This document shows, piece after piece, positions 55,125 to 62,040 of a stretch of 64,000 nt of DNA; position 1 is the first letter of the stretch, and the number at the start of each line of letters is the position of its first letter. The DNA lies in NCBI GenBank assembly GCA_963732585.1, contig CAVSZY010000004.1, positions 1 to 64,000 on the forward strand. Reading direction: 5' to 3'. The notes under the pieces were generated by a model. That model was not told the DNA's origin, did not search any database, and saw nothing but the letters and a program-made list of their open reading frames with translations. Origin of the DNA: WLMZ01 sp963732585. GTDB taxonomy: Bacteria; Actinomycetota; Acidimicrobiia; Acidimicrobiales; Ilumatobacteraceae. A program made the translations under genes and the position numbers.

Positions 55125-55130
55125 ACCTTA
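55125..55130 (-). promoter_or_regulatory. TANNNT -10 box of the TetR gene
   Basis: TAAGGT (minus strand) is seven bases before ATG 55117. It overlaps the end of the ankyrin gene. Confidence 0.4.
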
Positions 55131-55856
55131 ACCGAGATTCCCTGCCGCTGCGCAGGTCCGTAACCATTCAGCCAGGGCACGATGTCCAGCGCGTTCGGCG
55201 ACCTCGATCGGGGTGAGATCTTCCCAACCAACCCAATTCGGGTCACCGCCATGAGCGACGAGTACCTTGGCGACGTCTCGATGGCCACCGTTGGAGCAGT
55301 GCCAAAGTGCGTTGGTCACCTCCTGTGATGAGGGCGCGCCCTCGAGAATGGAGACGACGGCTTCGCGATGACCGAGTGCGGCTGCCTGCCACAGGGTCAT
55401 CGTCGCTCCCAACTCGACGAGGCGGCGGGCCGCGGCCCATTGCCCGAAAACGACCGCGTCGGACAGCGCCGTGCCATTGGTGAAGACGGCACCGTCGGAC
55501 TCCAGGTTGGCGCCAGCGGCGACGAGAGCGTCGATCGCGGCGACATCGTCGCTGCTCGCCGCCCAATGCAAGGGGGTCTCGCCGTGCTCGCCGGTAAAGC
55601 GGGCGTCGACATCGGCACCGGCGGCGACCAGCGCGCCGATCGTCGCCGCGATGTTGGGAAAGTTTCCCGGCCAGTCGGTGGCGATATGCAGGCTGGAACG
55701 GAACTGTTCCGGCGTGCCGAAGCGCGCCGTGGCCAAGGTCGGATCAGCCTGCACCAGGGCGCCCAACGCGGCGATGTCGCCGTTGTGAATGGCGCGTGTC
55801 AAGGCAACGGCACTGTCGAAATCGACAGCGATCAGGGCAGCGGGTTGGTCATCCAT
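55128..55856 (-). CDS. ankyrin-repeat protein
   Basis: About 242 residues with five or six ankyrin-like repeats: GETPLHWAASSDDVAAIDAL, GTALSDAVVFGQWAAARRLV and LWHCSNGGHRDVAKVLVAHG. No signal or membrane segment, so it is a cytoplasmic protein-binding adaptor. ATG 55856 overlaps the dehydrogenase stop by eight bases; further in-frame ATGs at 55865, 55874 and 55883 come from a 9-bp repeat, so the start may vary. Confidence 0.75.
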   Translation of the reverse strand: MDDQPAALIAVDFDSAVALTRAIHNGDIAALGALVQADPTLATARFGTPEQFRSSLHIATDWPGNFPNIAATIGALVAAGADVDARFTGEHGETPLHWAASSDDVAAIDALVAAGANLESDGAVFTNGTALSDAVVFGQWAAARRLVELGATMTLWQAAALGHREAVVSILEGAPSSQEVTNALWHCSNGGHRDVAKVLVAHGGDPNWVGWEDLTPIEVAERAGHRALAEWLRTCAAAGNLG

Positions 55857-57177
55857 CGAGCGCATCGAGTGCATCGAGTGCATCGAGCCGCAGTTGGGCG
55901 GCCGCGGCATGGCCTTGCAGCCCGTCGACCAGCCCAAATGCGGCGGCATCGGCGGCGACCTGGCGGGCCGCACGGGGGTCGTCGACGCGCTGCCAGGTCA
56001 GCGTCTTGAGGAACTTGGCGACGCTCAACCCACCCGTGTAGCGGGCCGCAGCCTGCGTCGGCAGTGTGTGGTTGGTGCCGGTGCAGCCTTTGTCGGAATA
56101 GGTGACGGTGGCGTCGGCGCCGAGGAACAGTGAACCGTAGTTGCGCAGCCGTTGCAGGAACCAGGCGTCGTTGCTGGTGTGCACCTCGAGATGCTCGCAG
56201 GCCACCCAATCGGCCATCGCCGCGGCCTGCTCGTGGTCGTCGGCGACCAGAATCATGCCGAAGTCGTTCCATGCCGCGGCGGCGACTGCACCGGTGTCGA
56301 GCGTCGGTAGTTGTCGATCGATTTCGGCGACGACAGCCGCGGCGAACGCCTCGCTGCGGGCGATCAGAAAGGCGGGCGAGTTGGGCCCATGCTCGGCCTG
56401 GCTGAGCAGGTCGGCGGCGACGGTGCGCGCATCGGCGCTGTCGTCGCACAACACGGCGATCTCCGAGGGTCCTGCCAGCAGGTCGATGCCGACGGTGCCG
56501 AACAGTTGCCGTTTGGCCTCGGCGACGAAGCCGTTGCCGGCCCCGCAGAGCATGTCGACCGGCCCCATACCCTCGAGGCCGAAGGCCATCGCCGCCAGAG
56601 CCGGCACGCCACCGAGGCAGAACTGGGCGTCGCTGCCGCATTGCGCCGCAACCCAGGTCATCGCCGGGGTCGGGCCGCTGCCGTCGGGCAACGGCGGCGT
56701 GCAGGTGACGACGCGGCGCACACCAGCGGTCTTGGGCACGACAACGCTCATCAGCGGCGAGGAGACGATCGGATAGCGGCCTCCAGGAAGGTAGCTGCCG
56801 ACCAGATCGACAGCGATCTGACGATGGCCCACGACCAATCCGGGCGATGGCGAAAACTCGGTGTCGACCAAAAGCGAACGCTGGTGAGCAGCGAAGGCAC
56901 CGACCGTGGCCACGCTTCGGGTGAAGGCTTGCTTGAAGGCGTCCGGCAGCGCGTCGCCTGATCGGGCGATCAACGCCTCGGAGATCTCGAACGTCGCCGG
57001 GTTCCAGTTATCCAACCGCTGCGAGTATCGCCGCACGGCATCGATGCCCTCACGCTCGATCGAACCCAACATCTCGCTGACCGTGGCCTGCACCTCGGCG
57101 TCGACGGTGGTCGACATGGTTTTGCGAGGGTGTTTGAGCACCCTCCACTCGGTCGAAGGAATCGGGCGATCGCTCAT
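55849..57177 (-). CDS. histidinol-dehydrogenase-family dehydrogenase, HpsN-like
   Basis: 442 residues. SYLPGGRYPIVSSPLMSVVV, LGGVPALAAMAFG, VDMLCGAGNGFVAEAKRQLF, DLLAGPSEIAVLCDD and YSDKGCTGTNHTLPT follow the HisD fold and its zinc/NAD sites. The pattern is closer to HpsN (dihydroxypropanesulfonate dehydrogenase) than to housekeeping HisD, and no his genes are near. It oxidises an alcohol in two NAD steps to a carboxylate. The start at 57177 is supported by the divergent EamA gene beyond it. The C-terminal LDALDALDALDG is a 9-bp repeat product. Confidence 0.75.
   Translation of the reverse strand: MSDRPIPSTEWRVLKHPRKTMSTTVDAEVQATVSEMLGSIEREGIDAVRRYSQRLDNWNPATFEISEALIARSGDALPDAFKQAFTRSVATVGAFAAHQRSLLVDTEFSPSPGLVVGHRQIAVDLVGSYLPGGRYPIVSSPLMSVVVPKTAGVRRVVTCTPPLPDGSGPTPAMTWVAAQCGSDAQFCLGGVPALAAMAFGLEGMGPVDMLCGAGNGFVAEAKRQLFGTVGIDLLAGPSEIAVLCDDSADARTVAADLLSQAEHGPNSPAFLIARSEAFAAAVVAEIDRQLPTLDTGAVAAAAWNDFGMILVADDHEQAAAMADWVACEHLEVHTSNDAWFLQRLRNYGSLFLGADATVTYSDKGCTGTNHTLPTQAAARYTGGLSVAKFLKTLTWQRVDDPRAARQVAADAAAFGLVDGLQGHAAAAQLRLDALDALDALDG
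55852..55887. repeat. four 9-bp repeats at the dehydrogenase/ankyrin overlap
   Basis: TCCATCGAG, CGCATCGAG, TGCATCGAG and TGCATCGAG in plus-strand reading. On the minus strand they encode Leu-Asp-Ala repeats at the dehydrogenase C-terminus and supply extra ATG codons for the ankyrin gene. Confidence 0.75.
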
Positions 57178-57227
57178 CGGGCAATTAGAGCACAGGCTCG
57201 TCGAGGCGCAGCCGTCATACTTGGACG

Positions 57228-58178
57228 ATGCAAGCACACGAGCAGCGGCGCGGCGCGCTGTGGGCATTGGCCAGCGCCACGGCGTACTCGCTGTCGTCGA
57301 TCATCGGCAAAGAATTGCTGCCGACACTCGGCCCGACATCGCTGCTGTGGTGGCGTTTCACATTGGCCAGCATCGTCGTCTGGGCGGTGCTCGCACTCCG
57401 CGCCACGCGCGGCGGCGTCGATCCGCTCGCTGTACCCAGGGCGCGCTTGTTTGGCCTCGGTGCTTTCTTCGGCCTCTCGGTGTTGCTCGGGTTTATGGCC
57501 TTGGAACGCATCGACGTCTCGCTGTATATCGTCATCGTCTATCTCTATCCGGTGTTCGTCGTCTTGGCCTCGGTGGCGATGGGGCAGTCGATCGACCGTC
57601 TCACCGGCGTCGCCCTCGCCGTGATCTGCATCGGCATCGTGCTCACCGTGCCAGAGCTGTTCTCTGGCGCGGGCTCCAAGGACCTGGTCGGCGTGCTGTT
57701 CACCCTGGGGCAGGCGGTGACCTTCGCGATCTACATCCTGCTCAGCAACAAGGTGATCCCCCCGGGCACCGACGGGTTGACCGTCAGCGGCTGGTCGGTG
57801 CTCGGCGCGGCGACGGTGTTAACCCCGTTGGCGTTGCTCAATGGGCTCAGCACTCCAGGGAGCGTGGAACTCATCCGACAGGTTGTGCTTTTTGCCTTGG
57901 TGCCGACAGCACTGGCCATCGCCCTGTTCTTTCGGGCGTTGCGATCGATTTCGCCAGGCTTGTTGGCGATGATCATGACCTTCGAGATTGCGCTGGCGAT
58001 CATCTGGTCGATGCTCTTGCTCGGCGAACGGTTGAGCGCGATCAAGCTGCTCGGTGCCGGGGTGGTGATGGCCGGGGTTGCCCTTGCTCAGTGGGCGTCG
58101 ACCGCAGCGCCGCTGGAATCCAGCGGTTTGTCAAAGGCGGCGACGAAGCCGTCGACGACAAACCCAAGTCGCTCGTAG
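57228..58178 (+). CDS. EamA/DMT-family transporter
   Basis: 316 residues, ten helices in two EamA repeats (LWALASATAYSLSSIIGKEL; VGVLFTLGQAVTFAIYILLS). The family exports amino acids or metabolites. Its last 91 bases overlap the end of the convergent GNAT gene, and the extra C-terminal tail there (SSGLSKAATKPSTTNPSRS) is low in complexity. It is divergent from the HpsN-like gene, so they may share a metabolite. Confidence 0.8.
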   Translation: MQAHEQRRGALWALASATAYSLSSIIGKELLPTLGPTSLLWWRFTLASIVVWAVLALRATRGGVDPLAVPRARLFGLGAFFGLSVLLGFMALERIDVSLYIVIVYLYPVFVVLASVAMGQSIDRLTGVALAVICIGIVLTVPELFSGAGSKDLVGVLFTLGQAVTFAIYILLSNKVIPPGTDGLTVSGWSVLGAATVLTPLALLNGLSTPGSVELIRQVVLFALVPTALAIALFFRALRSISPGLLAMIMTFEIALAIIWSMLLLGERLSAIKLLGAGVVMAGVALAQWASTAAPLESSGLSKAATKPSTTNPSRS

Positions 58179-59137
58179 ATGCCCAGCGCGTTGGCCGGGT
58201 TGGCGGTGTCGACCCCGAGCGCAGCCTCGCTGTAGCCACGTCGGCGCAGTTCGTGCAGGCTGGCGGCGAGCAGGGCGCTGGCGAGCCCGCGGCCGCGCCA
58301 ATCGGGGGCCGTGGAGATCATTTCGGTATACCCGCGGAGCCGGTTGGCGGCGGCGTTCTCCTCGGGATTGATGTAGCTCAACACCTGGCCGACGATGCGC
58401 TCGCCAGCCCAGGCCACCTTCCACAGGGAGATATCGACGGTCGGGTCGCCGAGGAAACCCAACCAGTCGGCTTCTGTGGGTTCCTTGTGGCCGAAGGAAC
58501 CGGCGAAGGCGGCTTCGTGCGCCTCCCACACGGTGCGAATCTGGTCGACGGCGACGGGCCTGATCTCGGCGTCATCGGGTATCGCGAGTTGCGGAATGTC
58601 GTCGAGGTGTGGGCGCACCATCGAGGCGAAGTAGCGGCTGACGGTGAATCCGCATTGGAGCACCCAGGCCGCCCGGCAGCCATCGATGGCGGCGTCCGGG
58701 CCGGGGTGAGGTGCCTCGAGACGCATGAACTGGGTTGTGTCCACCGGGCCGTCGCGCGCCGTTGCCACTCGCTGCGTCGCTCGCGCCGTTGCTCGCGACT
58801 CGAACCACGACAGCAGCGGCACGAACACGTCACGACGGTCGTGCTCCGGCAGCAGTGGGGCGACCACGTAGTAGCCGATGCCGTCAGGAAGGGTTTCGAT
58901 ACCGACGCGGGCGTAGCCGATCACACCGTCGGCGTCGTGTTCGAGGAGCACGACGTTGTCGCCGAGGTCGTCGTCGGACAACAACGAGTAATTGAGGCCG
59001 ATCTGTTCGGCGGTGGACATTTCGCCACCGTGAGCCATTTCGAAACGGCTGAGCACGTCGGCCATCGCCTGGTGGTCGCAGGCACCACCGTAGGGACGCG
59101 GGCGATAACCCGCGGGCAGCGCCGACAGGTTACTCAT
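58088..59137 (-). CDS. double-GNAT acetyltransferase, mycothiol-synthase-like
   Basis: 349 residues with two GNAT halves. The C-terminal one has the acetyl-CoA loop APDWRGRGLASALLAASLHE and GVDTANPANALGIYERLGF, close to MshD. The N-terminal half is degenerate. Housekeeping MshD makes mycothiol; this one could be that enzyme or a relative acting on another amine. GAAGGGAG lies before the ATG. It is followed downstream by the EamA overlap and preceded by the HD-oxygenase gene. Confidence 0.75.
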   Translation of the reverse strand: MSNLSALPAGYRPRPYGGACDHQAMADVLSRFEMAHGGEMSTAEQIGLNYSLLSDDDLGDNVVLLEHDADGVIGYARVGIETLPDGIGYYVVAPLLPEHDRRDVFVPLLSWFESRATARATQRVATARDGPVDTTQFMRLEAPHPGPDAAIDGCRAAWVLQCGFTVSRYFASMVRPHLDDIPQLAIPDDAEIRPVAVDQIRTVWEAHEAAFAGSFGHKEPTEADWLGFLGDPTVDISLWKVAWAGERIVGQVLSYINPEENAAANRLRGYTEMISTAPDWRGRGLASALLAASLHELRRRGYSEAALGVDTANPANALGIYERLGFVVDGFVAAFDKPLDSSGAAVDAH

Positions 59138-59167
59138 CGCCTGGCTCCCTTCTTCAGGGGATTGCAG

Positions 59168-59755
59168 CTACATAAATGGATCGGATGGTTCTCGATCGAA
59201 CAATTCACGAACCATCGGCTCGAAATGTTCCAGCGGTCGTGAGCGAAACGCCGGGTCGAAGCAGTTCTGATCCCATTCGGCGCAAAAGCGAACGCACTCG
59301 TCGTAATAGGGATTGGCCTGCAGACGATCTCGGGCGTTGGGGTCTTTGCCGTAAAACCCGAACCAGTAGTAGCCCTGGAAGAGCCCGTGATGTTTGACCA
59401 CCCAGTAGTTCTGCTCGCTGACGTAGGGGCGCAGCAGGGCGGCACCGACTTCGGAGTGATTGGCGGTGCCGATGATGTCGCCGATGTCGTGCAGCAGGGC
59501 GGCAACGATCGTTTCCAGGTCGGCACCGTCGTCTTCGGCACGGGTCGCCGATTGCAGCACGTGTTCGAGGCGCGACACCTGATAGGGCGAGGGGCCGTCC
59601 ATCTGACGCAGCCAATCGAGCACCCGGTCGGCTTGCGAGGCGACCTGCACCGCCTCGTGGGCGAAGGCCAGATCGTGATCGGCCTTGGTGAACTCGGCCA
59701 TCGTCGTGAAGGCAACGGTTCCCGAAGGCAAGTGCGAGGCGAGCGCGTCTGTCAC
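59168..59755 (-). CDS. HD-domain non-haem iron oxygenase, TmpB/PhnZ-like
   Basis: 195 residues. Metal motifs are SRLEHVLQSA (His), ALLHDIGDIIG (His-Asp), VVKHHGLFQGYYW (His) and FCAEWDQNCFDP (Asp). The HHG-Q-Y and WDQNCFDP motifs are typical of phosphonate-linked HD oxygenases such as TmpB, which cleave the C-P bond of hydroxylated 2-trimethylaminoethylphosphonate to glycine betaine and phosphate. The start overlaps the stop of the 2OG-oxygenase gene, so the two are coupled. No phosphonate transporter is adjacent; a generic HD hydrolase is the alternative. Confidence 0.65.
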   Translation of the reverse strand: MTDALASHLPSGTVAFTTMAEFTKADHDLAFAHEAVQVASQADRVLDWLRQMDGPSPYQVSRLEHVLQSATRAEDDGADLETIVAALLHDIGDIIGTANHSEVGAALLRPYVSEQNYWVVKHHGLFQGYYWFGFYGKDPNARDRLQANPYYDECVRFCAEWDQNCFDPAFRSRPLEHFEPMVRELFDREPSDPFM

Positions 59756-60948
59756 GAGGGAAGCATCGCATTCGGGGCTTCGCCGGTCAACCGGGCGATG
59801 ACACTGTCGACGTCATCGACGTTGAAATAGACGTCTTGCAAATGGCGGGCGCCGTCGGGAACAAAGGCGGTACGGGCATGCAGCACGCGAAAGCCGTTGA
59901 CGAGCAACATCTCACCGGCGTTCATGCGGAAGTGGACCTGGTTGGCACGATCGGTGATCGCTCGGCCCAACAACCGGTAGGCCGCGTACCAGGTGTCGAG
60001 CTCGGGATGATCGAACGGCAGCGGTTGCTTGAGCTGGTTGGAAAAGCGCAGGTGGCGGAATCGGCCGTCGGCGTCAATGACGACCAACGGGTTGCGGGAA
60101 AAGCCGTCGGCCGTTGTCGAATATTGACGGTGTCCGACGGGAATCCGACTGAGAACGTCGAGTGCCCACGGCGCTTGGCGACGGAGCTGATCGAGAATTG
60201 TCCAGCCATCGACGACCAGTGAGTCGCCGCCGGTGGCGTCGTTGGCGATGAACGACAGAATCTGCCCGCTCGGTGGACGAATGTATTGGGCGTTGTCATT
60301 GTGCGGCGGCAACGCCTCGCTGGTGTAGGCGACGTTGAAACCTGCCGGATCGAGCACGACATCGAAGATGAAGCCGAGGGAGGAATCGACGAGGGCGATG
60401 CCGATCGCCTTGGCGAAATCGATCACCCCGCCGGGGACGGTGGGTGCACCGGTGACGATGACCGCTCCGTCACGACGGAAGGCCTCGAACATGGCCAGGT
60501 GGTGGGCAGCACCGGCGAGAACATCGTCGTAGTCGTGGCGTTCGAGCTGATAGCCGTCACGCCAGAAGCGTTGTGTGTGATTGCCGCGGCGGGCGCTGAT
60601 CGTCAACCGTTGCCAGGCGTCGGCGGTGAAGGCCGAGTGGTGCCCACCGGACCACACCAGGTGCAAAACGCCGGCCTCGACAGAAGCGGCCACGACCTCG
60701 GGGGCGTCTTCGACCCACGGCTGCCAACGGCGCTCATCAGTTTGGGTGAAGCGACAGAGGTCGCACGGGCAGCTGTCACGCAACCATTCGGCACCGAAGC
60801 TGGCCAGAGATCCACCTTCGAAGGTGACCTCGACGCGACCACCGGCGAGCGTCGCTTGGCGAAATCCGCCCTGCGGCAGCGGTTGCCCATACGGCGCGAT
60901 CGTGATCTCCCCGACGATGCCCTGTTCAATAGCGATTGAGGTGCTCAT
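59752..60948 (-). CDS. Fe(II)/2-oxoglutarate dioxygenase, gamma-butyrobetaine-hydroxylase/TmpA-like
   Basis: 398 residues. The N-terminal zinc domain has SCPCDLCRF near residue 62. The TauD/TfdA-type fold carries HNDNAQY (His-x-Asp) near 215 and the distal His in FRVLHARTAF near 360, followed by Arg. The family covers gamma-butyrobetaine hydroxylase and TmpA, which hydroxylates 2-trimethylaminoethylphosphonate. The neighbour with the HD domain tips the balance to TmpA. ATG 60948 is preferred over GTG 60954, with GTGGAG upstream. Confidence 0.7.
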   Translation of the reverse strand: MSTSIAIEQGIVGEITIAPYGQPLPQGGFRQATLAGGRVEVTFEGGSLASFGAEWLRDSCPCDLCRFTQTDERRWQPWVEDAPEVVAASVEAGVLHLVWSGGHHSAFTADAWQRLTISARRGNHTQRFWRDGYQLERHDYDDVLAGAAHHLAMFEAFRRDGAVIVTGAPTVPGGVIDFAKAIGIALVDSSLGFIFDVVLDPAGFNVAYTSEALPPHNDNAQYIRPPSGQILSFIANDATGGDSLVVDGWTILDQLRRQAPWALDVLSRIPVGHRQYSTTADGFSRNPLVVIDADGRFRHLRFSNQLKQPLPFDHPELDTWYAAYRLLGRAITDRANQVHFRMNAGEMLLVNGFRVLHARTAFVPDGARHLQDVYFNVDDVDSVIARLTGEAPNAMLPS

Positions 60949-61179
60949 CTCCACATTCTGCCCGTTATCACCAGGTCGCCGCGCCGTCTATCAGAGCGCA
61001 CTGTGGTCGGCGCCGGTCGGCGCCCGTCGGTATGAATGCAGCTCTTGGACGCCGCTCACGTTCCAGCGTCGGCGAGAGCAGGTGCGCCATAAAGCAATGT
61101 CAGGGGAGTAGCACCAGTCCCTCATTCTGTGATTGCCAGCCGCGGGCGCGCACCGGGCGACAGCGAACGCGCAATGAGA

Positions 61180-62040
61180 TTAGCCGGTCGGAGATGGCTG
61201 GGGTGACCCGCTGGGAGTCGTCGCCGACACGGCGTTGGGCAGATAGGCAGCTTTGAGGGCTTCGACGATCGGCGCTCCGTCGGCGGTCGCGTCGAGTTCG
61301 CCGAGTCGAGCAAGCACGGCATGCGAGGGTGTCGGTAGCTCGACGAACGGAATCGGGGCCGGCACGCCACCCATTTCGGTACCGCTCGGGCGCAGCGGCC
61401 ACCACGGCGCGATCTCCTCAGCAGGCACGTATTCGGTCGCGGCTTGACCGACGAAGAGGGCAAGGATCTGTTCCTTGGTGCGGCCCTGCCACGCCAAAAG
61501 GTGCCATGGGTCGCGGTCCAATTGGTCGGCGAAAACGTAGAGGATGGCGGCCTGATGCTTGCACGGATCGCCCCAGTCGGGGCAGCTGCACGTTGCTTTG
61601 ATGTCGGTCCAGCGCGCCGGGAACAGCTTCATGCCAACCGAGGCGAAGACGTCCTCCAGGTCGCTCGGGACCTCCCCTGCCAACAGGTGGGCGGCGTAAC
61701 CGAGTCGGGCTTGCAATGTGCTTTCGATCTGTAGCCATTGGGCAGGCGACGGTGTAGCGATTTTCAGCGTTACGACGTACGGCCGACTGCGTGAGCCCTG
61801 AACGCGGGCGTTCAACATGCCAGGAGACACGTCGAGCGACAGCACCTGGCCCCTGCGGGCGTAGGCCCGGCCGCGAGTCATCCGCCCGCCGAGGCCGAAG
61901 GAATCGAGCACAGCAACGAAACGTTTCGACCACCAACTCTCGGCCATCGCCCCACGGGCCTTGCTGGTGGCGATGCCACCCTTGGCCTGCAACGGTTTCG
62001 ACGGCGGGAAATGTTGCCATGAGTCGCTCCAGCCGGCCAT
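61180..62040 (-). CDS. SWIM zinc-finger protein
   Basis: 286 residues. CSCPDWGDPCKH near residue 150 is the SWIM zinc motif (CxCxnCxH). The rest is helical and Pro-rich at the end. It overlaps the stop of the SNF2-type helicase gene by one base. Pairs of SWIM and SNF2 genes are common in actinobacteria; the SWIM protein may help target DNA or the helicase. Confidence 0.85.
   Translation of the reverse strand: MAGWSDSWQHFPPSKPLQAKGGIATSKARGAMAESWWSKRFVAVLDSFGLGGRMTRGRAYARRGQVLSLDVSPGMLNARVQGSRSRPYVVTLKIATPSPAQWLQIESTLQARLGYAAHLLAGEVPSDLEDVFASVGMKLFPARWTDIKATCSCPDWGDPCKHQAAILYVFADQLDRDPWHLLAWQGRTKEQILALFVGQAATEYVPAEEIAPWWPLRPSGTEMGGVPAPIPFVELPTPSHAVLARLGELDATADGAPIVEALKAAYLPNAVSATTPSGSPQPSPTG

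Noticed and set aside
55849..57177. Housekeeping hisD
   Set aside because: No other his genes are nearby and the motifs are closer to HpsN, so the symbol was not given.
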